A stretch of DNA of 64,000 nucleotides from Tetradesmus obliquus (taxonomy: Eukaryota > Chlorophyta > Chlorophyceae > Sphaeropleales > Scenedesmaceae). The stretch is from positions 4,464,501-4,528,500 of the forward strand of contig CP126196.1 in NCBI GenBank assembly GCA_030272155.1, read 5' to 3'. Numbering within the stretch: the stretch's first letter is position 1; each line of letters opens with the position of its first letter. Position numbers and translations under genes: made by a program. Below are positions 11,214 to 22,100 of this stretch, one piece after another. The notes under the pieces are model-generated. The model was not told the origin of the DNA. It worked only from the letters and a program-made list of their open reading frames with translations, and made no database searches.

Positions 11214-14200
11214 CTATACCTTGCTCTGCTCGCCTGTGGCTTCCAGCATTGCCTGCAGCTCGCGCATGCGCATCATCTGCCGCTCGTGCTTCACCGCTGC
11301 CAGCTGCGACAGCGGAGCATCCACCCACTCGCGCATGCGCAGCCATTTTGTTGCAACCCACTTCTCACCCTGCAGCACGGGGCATCCCGCGTGCAGCGAG
11401 AGCTTGTCCATGGTCTTCACGTCCGGAAGAACGGAGAAGAACAGCACGGCGTCGCCCTTACGGGGCTTGACGGCCACCCCGCCTTTTGCACAGTCTGCAT
11501 GATTTTCAAAGACAATAACACAAAAATAAGTTATCAGGTAAGCGACGCCGGCAGAGCTGGAACACGGCCCTTGGATGGAGACCCCTGGTCCCACATTCTG
11601 TCAAGGGCGATGCTTGCTGCTGAACGAATGAATGAATGAATGAGCTTGTGACAGAGCTACGCGTGGTGTGTTGAAACTCACCACCAGCGTAGGTTGAGGG
11701 AGGGATGTGTGTGACGATGAGGATACCCCATGCGCCTTCACACCTCCTACCATCAGGTTGCTGCTTGGCATATGCGGGAAAGCACTACTGACCTTGACAA
11801 ACTTGGTATGACGTGTTATTAATAGTTGGCAACTGTTTGAATGCATGCAGTCTGTCTGTTTGTCTCACCGCTGTGCTGCTTAGCCTCCTCCACTGCCTGC
11901 CTGTGTACGCTGAGCGGGAACACCGTCTCGCCACCTGCGAAAGTGACACAGTGCATGCATGTTGTTGACATGTTACAGAGGTTCCAACATCCAGAGGTTC
12001 CACCAGCAGAATACTGGTTTTAAGTCCACGTGATCACTGCGTTTGCAAAAGCTTGGACCATCTCTTCAGCAACATGATCTGTACATGTGTGACAAGCTAC
12101 TGGCAGTGCAATCGTTGCATACTAGAGAGGTGCTTCAGACAAAAGCTGGAAATCAGGTGACAGTGAGTGAAACCCTCTTTTGTCGACATTGCTCGTAGCA
12201 ATGCTGAATCTAGGGCCACTTACCTGCATCAACCTCTGACAGGTACAGCAGTACAGTGGCTACTCGCTGCCCTCCATTGGCCACGTTTGCGCTGTCAGTT
12301 TCGTTGAAATAGTCAAAATGCTGAGCAGCAAGCAGAGGCACAGCAGCAGCAGAGGGCGTCAGCACCACAGCAGTGTTGTACATCAACAGCCAAAGATAAC
12401 ATGGCCGCGATGAGTGATGGCACGTTCAATCTGCATGCTGCGCGCAACACTGGCCCTTCAGCCGGCTAGCTGGTGGCCAACATGCGGTGCTCAATGAATG
12501 ATTCCTTCACTGCATGGACTGGGAAAGTATATGCCTGAGACTTTGCTGCCCTCCCAGCCACTGTGTGTCTGTCCTGCAGGCTGTTTGCATATAAGACATG
12601 CCTACCTCCTTATACTGTTCTCCTTGCTGGTACCGCAGCACCTGCAGTGCCAGCAGCAGCAACACACACACACACAGGTGCTGCTAGTGAACTTGTTCAG
12701 CTTGTGTTTGCATCTGCTGCAGGTTGGTGACACATCACAGCTGCTGTGCTGCTATATATTAACCGGCAACAGAGGTTATCAACTGCCATCTTTCGGCTAT
12801 GTATTCAGACGGTGCGTTAGGACGGCGGCGCACAGCATGATGTGCAGGCGGACTGCATAGTCGGTGGCAGCAGGCAACCTGGACCATGGTAGCTGCGACA
12901 CTCTCATCTGCATCCACATCACCAGGCTCCCAACCCTATCATCACATGTTGCACACCTCAAGATCCACCGCCCAGCTGTCGCCTGACGTTCAAAAAGTGT
13001 TATGAGCATTTGATGACAAGTAACAAGCGGCACTCACATGCATGGGCTCCCCGTTCTCAATTGGCGCGCCCATCCAGTCAGCAATGCGCTCCTCTATTCT
13101 TGTGACCATCTTGTCCTGACTCCGCTGCACCCAAGCCCCTGAAGGAGGGTTTGAGTCTGTGCTGTTGGTGTGTTGTTTAGCCAGGTAGGGCTCAGCCTGA
13201 AGGCATTATTAAGTGTGCACAGGTGACGGTGACAGTGGCAGGTGACATTGATAACAAAAGGATGCTGCAGTGATCTGTAGTGCATGCAGTGTTGGACTGG
13301 CCGTGCCGCCATATTAAATAACTTTCAATCAAGACACGCACAGCTGACAGTCCCAAAATTGTGATAAAGCAGCTGCACTAAAATAGACAGCAAAGTCACT
13401 GGCGGTTCAGACATGCTGTATGCTTAGCGTACCAGCCCAATTAAATGGTCCGCCTCTTCAGTGCTCAGAAAGTTGTGGTGCCTGTGGCAGCGCAGCAGCA
13501 GCAACGACAAGCCAACCGCTGTATGAAGTGAAAATAACATGCTTGATTGTCAGACATTGGGTGTCAGAATGATCAATTGACAGCAGCGCCACGCCAGTTC
13601 TCTGACATGTGATACACCAGGTTTGCACAAGCCGTTTTGTCAAGGGCTTGCTAGCATGCATGCACAACAGCTGCGCTGCGCAGCGCGCTGCTTGCCGCAC
13701 GTGCTGGATGCTGCACGACGCACACATGTCAATCAGCCCCAGTACTCTGATGTCTGTCACTACTGTTGATTAGCACCGCACTCACAGGAAGACGTGGGGC
13801 TTGACTGATATCTCCTCCACCCATCGCTGCTGCTGGTGCTCCACATCATCGGCCATGGCTACATTCTGCCACTCCTCAGACGCATCAGCTCCTGCAGCCC
13901 TGCAGCCAGTCAAGCACGGGCCACAAGATCTTATCAGAACAGCCTGCAGCTGTGTGAGAGTTTTGTGTGTATGCGAGCGGAGTAAACATGCGCATGATTC
14001 GGCTGTTCTTGGCTGCAGAAGGTTGTTGATGTCGCGGCCTGGCTGCAGTGCAGCGTGCTGTCATGGCAGGAAGCTTTCATGTGCTGCTGGGGCTGCTGTT
14101 GCTGCTGCTACGTGACAAGCATACCAGCAACACTTGATGTAGATAATTGCTGTCACATAAGGACTCTTGCACACATCTAGTGTCTCACATGTCTTCCTGC

Positions 14201-14523
14201 AAGTCCAGCAGAAGATCTGCTGCCTCTGCTGCTGCTCCCAGCAGCAGCTCTCCACCCAGTGCATCATCCAATGCTGGCATCTGTGTGCCTGATGTGTTAG
14301 GCAGCTGCGCCCCTGGCCTGTTTAATCCTAAGTTCAATAGGCTTAAGATGCTCCCCATGCCTCCTAGACCGCCTATGCTGCCAAAGCCGAATGCACTGCC
14401 CATGTCTGAAGGCCCAGCTATGCTGATGGTCTGCATTGACGCCATGGGGATGTCCCGAAAGGCCCATGATGGCCCAGAAGCTAGTAATAACAAGGAAAGC
14501 GCAAATGCCCGGGCTTGATGCAT
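11214..14523 (-). CDS. Prolyl 4-hydroxylase (2-oxoglutarate/Fe(II) dioxygenase), secretory pathway
   Basis: Eight exons join in phase to 378 residues: 14189-14523, 13786-13899, 13433-13481, 13038-13196, 12606-12641, 12224-12320, 11869-11934 and 11214-11494. Plant and algal P4Hs hydroxylate proline in cell-wall hydroxyproline-rich glycoproteins in the ER/Golgi. The N-terminus has a hydrophobic signal (ALSLLLLASGPSWA) followed by a Gly/Leu-rich linker. The catalytic domain runs from WVEEISVKPHVFLHHNFLS through RIEERIADWMG, ENGEPMHVLRYQQG, HFDYF, RVATVLLYL, GGETVFP, AVKPRKGDAVLFF, LSLHAGCPV to GEKWVATKW. The iron ligands (HFD and the distal His of LSLHAG) and the 2-oxoglutarate Lys of GEKW are present. 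Normal length for a plant-type P4H, with a C-terminal extension of about 40 charged residues. Nothing suggests it is broken. Confidence 0.9.
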
Positions 14524-16988
14524 GCTTCCCGCGCGTCGAAGAGGAGCAGGGCTCTGCGCAGGTTGCGCGAACGTCAGGCTCAGCAGATGTTCATCGTTAA
14601 CTCAATAGTAATATTATATGTGAGACCAAATGCAATCGAGCTAAACGTAAGTAGCGCTAGCCCATCGATTTCTTGAAGAAGTCATCAAGGCGCCAAGAGT
14701 GCTGGCATCTTCAGGCGGATGTGTGACAGCTTTTGCGCTCTGCAGTGAGAATAAACATCTAGGCCGATCCTGAGTCCACATATGCATATTTAAGAACTAT
14801 GAATCCATGCGCGCCCGATCAAGCTGATCCTTGCGATCTTCCCACCCCGAACAGGGGCTTCGGCCCGTGTGCATCGACGTGGATCGAGCCTTTTGATACA
14901 GCTTAAGAGCAACACATCGACTTCTCAATCATCTGGGTTGCAATCGAACGCACGTGCCTCGCACTCACTGCAATTACCTTCTTCAGCTGAAGACAGCAGT
15001 AGGGCGTCACTCACTGCAATTACCAAGGTAGCTGCAACCACCACTGCTGCTGCATTGCAGGCACAGCCTGCGAGTTGCATCCCTGAGGATGAGGCCTCAG
15101 GGCCTGGGAGCATGGTGTCCCTCAGGGACGCAGGGCCTGCGCAGCTGCCAGCTGCTGCTTAGTGTGTTGTTGAAACTGTTTTAACCCAAACATCTGGAAA
15201 GAAAGTAGAACTTGTGCTAACCAGCAAAACTTCTGGAGCCAGCAAGACACCATGTCTGGTATGGCGCCATAACATCTGCAGCAATGGATGTGGTACTTCA
15301 GCATAAGAAGACCACACTGTCTGTAGGCTTCCTCATAGCACGCAAAACACGTGCCCTACCAACGCCAGGGGGGTTTTACCCGGCTGTTTACCCCGGATTA
15401 GGGGCTTTACCTGGTGCTTTACTCGGAGTAAACCCGGCAACCTGTTTACTCGGGCGGGTATCCGCTTACCCTGGCGGGTAACCACGTACTCTGGCCTTTA
15501 CCCAGTGTAAACGGTGTATTACTCGGAGTCAACTCCAACACAGGTTTATCCGGCTGGGTACCCGCAGTCGTTCACGAGTAAACTTTTACTCTGCTGCTGC
15601 TGCGTTTATGCTGCCAGCAGTGCCCTTGATAACCCTGCCTGCTGCTGACTGTCTCGCCACAAGCACGCAATGTTAAGCTTTGTTGGTCCCTTTGAACGTT
15701 GGGAACCCCAACACCCATTGAAAACACGTTCCACCGCTGTCACAACATGTGACAGAATTCAAGCTGCCTGTCACTGGCTTTGAGGCATGTAGGAAGGACC
15801 GTGGGCAGGCAACTTCTGCATTGCCATGTTCGTTCATTATAAAATTTAAGGGGCGCACTAAAGCTGATCGCAGCTCCTTGCGACTAACCACGGGTGCAGC
15901 CCAGGTGCAGACGGCTCGCATCGAACGCCATGTACATGCCGACTCGCAAACATGGAAATTCAGATGTTCAACATACAATGCGTCATTATACCAGGAGCAG
16001 CATGCATCTTGAGAGGTTGCCAGGAGCGCCGAGCTGCAACCACCCAGCTGCCTTGCAACCGCAGAAGCACCTACGATGAAGGTCTTGTGGGTATTCGGCA
16101 ACGAGCGAAGGCATTTCCATCCCCTGGTTCGTCTGTATTGGAGGTGAGCACCAGGGGCTGCAGGGCAGACCACTGCTGCTGCTGCCAGCACCTACAGCAC
16201 CTGTACTGTGGCACCCACAGCAACTTGCTGTATGAAACAGCAGCTTAGCAATGTAGGGCCGTTTTTTGGCACTTGCAGCACTCCGTACTTCAATTCTGAT
16301 AATGTGAAGGCACTGTGGTTGTGAGCGTCTTGAATACAAAACCATCAGAATGCGGTGCTGCAAGATCCTGTGCAACTGTATCATACACGTATGATACGTG
16401 CGCATGTGCAGGCGAAGCCGAGGTTGCAGACATGTCTCAAGACAGCTGCATGACGACATCAAATCAGCACTTGCACTCCTAAAGTTTTTCTCCATGGCTT
16501 CAGGTGATATCTGGTCCTCAGCTGCTGTCGCCCCCGCCCCACCAATACCACCACCCACCTCCCAGCCCCACGGCCTAGGGCCCCTGGCGGCTCTATGCTG
16601 TGGCAGCAGTGACAACTCCCGAGCCAGTGGTGCACAACCAGTGGTAAATCCTGCAGTCAAAGCACTATTGTTCGTTGCTACAAGTGCAGTGTGCAGGGAG
16701 CAGCACACCACAGAGGATCGTTGATATCTTTCCTGAGTCAGTTGGCACAGTTGCCCTTGGCAGGCTGCAACAGCTGGGTGTGCTGTACGTTGCACTAGGC
16801 AACAACAGCAGCTTCAGAGGCAGGTGCAACTGAGGCAGGCTTGCGTACACATTCTGCGCTGCTGCTTGCGCTTGATTGTTGGTTGTCAGTTGTGAAATGG
16901 ATAACCATAACATCTGTGAAATGTGCTTTTTTGTAACCTGTAACTGACCAGCTCATGCGGCCTGCTCTGCCTGCTGAACTTTATGCAG
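14524..16988. other. Mostly non-coding; upstream of the prolyl hydroxylase gene
   Basis: The first few hundred bases probably hold the hydroxylase promoter. A plus-strand frame from 14869 begins with a Ser/Thr-rich, transit-peptide-like sequence and could be exon 1 of a gene leading to the orphan exon at 16989, but no connecting exons could be proven. The stretch also contains the repeat patch at 15365-15595 and a small palindrome near 16377-16397. Confidence 0.4.
15365..15595. repeat. Dense patch of GTTTACCCGG-type motifs in both orientations
   Basis: At least a dozen variants of (G)TTTAC(C/T)C(G)G and its complement (e.g. TTTACTCGGAGTAAAC near 15418) are packed into about 220 bp. The layout resembles the subterminal motif arrays of cut-and-paste transposons such as the hAT-type element at 38155, but no terminal inverted repeat or target duplication was found here. 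Confidence 0.6.
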
Positions 16989-17172
16989 AGATGCCACAAT
17001 CAAGAACACCCAAGTTCGTCCTTTTACTCCCAAGGCGGACACGGCTGTCCAGCATCAGTACATTGAGTGCCTGCCGTTAAAGCCCTATATGTTCGCACGC
17101 TCAGCCATTGATCTGCTGACGGTTTTGGTGGGCGACAACACTTGTGTTCTGGCTCTGAACCTGGCATGGCAG
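16989..17172 (+). CDS. Orphan candidate exon, function unknown
   Basis: A 61-codon frame lies between a TTATGCAG acceptor and a CAG|GTGATC donor. It starts DATIKNTQVRPFTPKAD and continues through YIECLPLKPYMFARSAIDLL to VLALNLAWQ. The composition is unlike translated repeat DNA and reads as real protein. I do not recognise the family and could not link it to neighbouring exons. Confidence 0.3.
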
Positions 17173-18110
17173 GTGATCAGAGATCGTTTGGTGTGTCACG
17201 CTGGTTGATCAGCTGTTTGGTACAACAACACTGTGCTATATATTGCTGCTCATTGTTGGATTACAATGTCATCCTTCTTGAAGAAGACTCTGCTACATGA
17301 CACGTCACACAGTGTCAACAATGCGTTCTTCAATCAGAAAAAAACATGCCTGTGCAGCACCAGCTGAAGGTATGACGACAGTCTGCAACAACTTGCTAGT
17401 CACTAGAGACCGGGTTTCGCATGGCGCACAAGCTAGCTCACATTTGGACTGTTTGTGTTGCCGCAATCCCGGCCGCCTGAGCAGGTTCTGGGAAAGCTGA
17501 ACCACGTTGGATTAGCTACCACCACGGCGTCAGATGCATAAAAAGCGTTGCCAGGGTTAGGAAAGGCAGCACTGTATTCTTTGGTGGTGAACGTGCCATC
17601 TACGGTGAAGGCTGCAAGCAGCTGCCTTGCGGAAGACGCTGCAAAGCCTCCATGAGCCTGGCCAGCTGGGGCTGCTGCAGCTGTCGCTGCTGGTGCTGGC
17701 AAGCCTGCACCAAGCAGCGGATGCACCATGGTTGGCGGCACTTTCAGAACTCCAGTACTGGAAAGTAGTTCCTAGAACGCATGCTTGCACAGAGGCCCGC
17801 ACTACCATGATGGCATGCGTCACAATAAGGGTCAACTGCTGATAAAGCCAAACATGCTGATGTGCCCAAACCCTTAACCCTCAGAGCAGCTGCGGTGAAG
17901 ACCTCATCACTTTCGAATGAATGCAGCAGATCTGCTGCTACACATATCTGACATCTACAACATGTACCACTGTATGTGCATGATGAGCCCCTCACTGACC
18001 CAAGCTGGTTCCTGCCAACAGCTCCTGACTGTGTTTGCCACTCCTCTGCTGAATATGTTTTGCAACATCATGTATGTTCCAACCAACTGTTATTGACTGC
18101 TGAGTGGCTA

Positions 18111-18148
<38 letters not shown>

Positions 18149-19161
18149 AGCAGCTCGCTGCTGCTGCTGCTGCAGCTGCTGCTCTAGCCTGCTGTGCAAG
18201 CAGGCAACGCCAGTACTACACAACTGCAAGCGGCTGGCGGCCGCTCTTCAGCAGGTGGGACCTACACAGCCTCACTCATCATGTAAGCTCACCAAGTGCA
18301 AATGGGCGCTGATCACAGCGGCAGACAGCAGCAGCCATTGAGAGCAGCATCCAGGTAGCTAGCCCAACTCCCGTGCTCCCTCGCGCCATGCTGCTCAGCA
18401 GAACTCTAATTTCTGCGGTGGAGTAACAGGTTGTGACGCCAATCTTATGTATGTTGAGCCGATGCTGCTCCCAGCGGTCCCTTGCTGGTCCCTGCTGTAA
18501 GGGGAGCTTGGTCACAACGGTCACAGCAGCCACAGCGTACGGTTGAACGCAAAAAAATAGTTTCATTGCGCGTGCATGTTGCGTGCGACTGATCAGTTGG
18601 TGGCCACGTCCTAGAAGTGACACAGAAGGGGTCGTACATGCCTTTTGTATCGCAGTCTAGCCCGGTTGTGAGCACTGTAGCCACAATACGTGAGCGCAAC
18701 AATGGCAGTTTGACCGGATCAAATTTTTAGATGCGGCAAACGAACCAGAAAAGAAGCACCAACAAAGGTCATCTTGGTGGTCATCCACTGTTCATCAACT
18801 TGATGACAGTTGAACTGTTCTGAACACACGTGTGTGAATCACACAACGGTTTTTGATGCTCGAGCAGACATGTTTGCGCACTTATTAACCATTACAAGCA
18901 TGCAGGAGGGCCTCAAACCCATGGATGCGGGAAGGGTGGTGCAACTTCACGCATCACTTCACTGATCATGAAGACACTGGTGCAGCAGAGCTGTCAAAAA
19001 AAGACAGCAGTAAAAAAGACTTGCAGGAAAGACAATACATTCTGCAATAGCTGCACGCTACATATTGTTCGCTCACATACCTAGAAGGGGCCCCCCAAGC
19101 AGGGTTCAAGTTGGTTGGGTCAACTGCGACTGATTGCCAAACCTCCTACCCACAATGAACC
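17173..19161. other. No supported gene; 3' flank of the demethylase gene at its right end
   Basis: Frames on both strands near 17433-17840 are Ala/Ser-rich but carry no family motif. A CTG run lies at 18115-18180. The last 100-200 bp are probably the 3' UTR of the minus-strand demethylase. Confidence 0.4.
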
Positions 19162-22100
19162 CTACGCAACAGCTTCCACAGCAGCTGCTACCGTGTCACT
19201 CATTGCCACCCGCTTGCCGCGCATGCTGCCACCATCAGCGCCCGCAGCACGCCGTCGCCGCTTCCTGCAGCCGCTCCTGCGGGGCTTAAAGTCATCGTCA
19301 GACCCTTCTAGCGCACCCTCATCATCACTGCCTGCATCAGCAGCAGCAAAGGTGTAGAAGCCGAATGCATCCTCCATTCCATCGAGCTCATCCTGCCACC
19401 AACTGCCAGAGGATTGCTCCCCTCCGCTGGCCCCCTCTTCAGCGTCCTCATCCGCTGCTTCTTCCTGCTGCTGCTGCTGCTGCTGCTGTTTTCCTGCAAG
19501 CTTCCCAGCAGCAGCACCATCTGCTGCTGCTGCTGCATCAGCATCATCATCTTCGGCCTCCATGTCCCCAACGCCCTCCCAGCGTTGCTGCGGCTGCTGC
19601 TGCCACGCAGGCTGCAGCAGCTCCTCCTCCTCCTCCTCATCTTCAAAGTCGCTGCTGCCTAGCTCATCCAGATCCACAAAAAGCTTCCTATCAATGTCAT
19701 CAGGGTGATACAGCCGCCCCAGCATCTTCACCTCAACCACCGGCTGCTGCGGCCGCTGCCGCACCGCCGGCTGCTGCTGCTCGACAGCAGGCTCCTGCTT
19801 CACTGCTGCAGCAGCCTGCTGCTGCTGCTGCTCAGTGCCTGGCTCCTGCTTGACAGCTACAGCAGCTACCCCTGCTGATCCTGCTGTAGCCTCAACAGCC
19901 TCTGCTGGCTTCTGCAGCACTGCGCCGCCCATGAAGCGCCCCGCAGCCACCCAGCCCTGCCGCTGCCGCGCCTTACCCACCGCCTGCCGTGCCCCGGGCA
20001 CCAGCCGCATCGCCGCACTCAGCAGCGACTGCAGCTCACCCGGCGCGTAGCGCAGCAGCAGCAGCCGCTGACTCCTGCTGCCGTCCAGGTCAGCGATGTG
20101 CTCCGGGCACACCGCACGCCCCGGATCTGCGTCACTAACCACAGCAGCGAGGGAAAGGTCGCCGCCGCATGTCGCACACTCCACGCCCTGCGTGTTGATG
20201 TGCACGCCGCTTGCAGGATCGTGCGCAGCCGCACTGCCCTGCATTAGTGCCGTCCTGCTAATGCCCGCCTGTAGCGCTAGCGCTGCCTGCCGCTGCCCCT
20301 CTACCTCTAGCCGTAGAGCTAGCTCACCAGCTGCTAGTGCAGCTAAGGTAGGGCTCGGTGGCTTGAAAAGCATGCGCTGCCGGCGCGCCTCAGCGAGCGC
20401 CATGATGTATGACGCAATCGCCTGCACTGCCGCATCAGCTGAAGCAGCATCTGCAGCCGCTGCTGCTGACGCGCCAGCCGAGCTGCCTGCTGCTGCTGCT
20501 GCTGATGCCGCCCGCTTTGCAGCGCCCTTGCGCACGAATGCCGCTGTCGCAAAGCCGCGCGCAGCACGCCGCATCAGCGCCTTGCTCGGCCCAGCTGCTG
20601 CAATGGCAGCAGCGGCGCCGGCAACTGGCCCCAAAAACTCACCGCTGTCTTCCTCTTCCTGCTGCTGCTCGGCATCCGCAGCTGCTGTTGGTGCAGGGGG
20701 GCCGGCTGCGCCGCGCATAGTGAACACGCGCTCGCGCTGCCCCTGCGCATGATGCTGTTGCGATGCAGCAGCCAAATGATGCTCCCCACCCTCTGCTGCC
20801 TGCTTCAGCCGCAGCAGGTCATGCTGGTGCAGCTGCAGATGCTTGCCCGCCTCGCCCTGCGCCTGCAGCAGCTGCTGCTGCTGCTGCTTGGTCGCGCCAC
20901 CTGCCAGCAGCAGCAGCTGCCGAGCAAGCATGCGCTGCCTGTCATGTGCCACAGCGCGTGCTTCTGCCTCATCTGCTGCTTCAGCAGCCTCCCGCCAGCT
21001 GCCATCTGGGTACGCATCAAACCAAAACGTGCTATCCAGCACGCTGCTGCTGAATGCAACTGCCAGCTGCTGCTGTCCGGCAGCAGCAGCGGCAGCAGCA
21101 GGTGCTGCAGCAGAGCCAGGAGGACCCACCATCCTTACAGCCTCACACTGCAACTGCTGCTGTTGCTGTCGTGCATGCCAGTGCTGCTCTGCTGCTGCTG
21201 CCTCTGCCTCCTGCAAGCGCTCAAGGGTTTGCTGGAGGTGTGCAGCAAACTGACCCTTGACAGAGCCAGGAAGTGTCTGCGGTTGCAGCGCCTGCGGCAG
21301 TAGGCTCTTCCGCCTCGCTGCTGCTGCTGTGTCAGCAGCCTCGTCCTGCTGCTGCTGCTGTGTGACTGGCGCAGGCAGCGCCAGCCGGCTGCTGCTGCTG
21401 CTGCTGCTGCTGGGGCCTGCTGCTGCTGCCACTGCCTCGCGCACCACGTTGATAAGCATGGCGTCATGGCTGAACGTCATGTAGCGAGACTCACACCTGA
21501 GACAGCAGCAATAAGCAGAAGATGGACGGCAGTATGTCAGCAGGCGAGGTAAGCACTCGCGCAGGCAGCAGCACAGTGCGGCAGCGCCATGCAAGAAAAC
21601 CAACAGCTGCTTCTTCCGCTGTCAGTGCAATGAAAAACAGCATACTCTTCATGGTTGCCTCAGCCAGCTTGCAGGATGCTGACCACATGGCGCGTTGCAT
21701 GCACAATCTACCACCTTATTTTTCTGCTGTAGTCCACACACCTGTAGCGCACAACGCTGCTGCTGCCAAACGGCAGCCAGTCCGGAGCCGCAAAGTTGAC
21801 TGCCTCCGCCACATTGAACCCCGAGTTGAACCCTGCGTGGTACGCGTCCGGGAAAGTAACAATGAAGCTCCCAGGCGTCTGCACAGCCCTGCAGACTGGC
21901 ACGCCACGAGCCACCAGCTGGCTGGGTGACAGCATGGTGATGAGCTTGTGCAGCAGCAGGCGGTCGCGCTCGAAGAGGTGCGGCAGCGCGTCGCGCATGG
22001 CGGCGTCGAGTGCTGCTGCGGCTTCGGCGGGCACGCCATACCACACCTACGCATTTGAAGGGTGGCAACAGCAGCGGCGGCAGCAGCAGACAAAGGCAGC

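Noticed and set aside
13139-13196. A splice acceptor at the CAG near 13139 in the prolyl hydroxylase gene
   Set aside because: Using it leaves a phase gap; reading straight through to 13196 restores the frame and the family sequence (GLAEPYLAKQ...GAWVQRSQ).
15365-15595. Telomeric or CRISPR-like array
   Set aside because: Motifs occur in both orientations at irregular spacing without unique spacers of fixed length.
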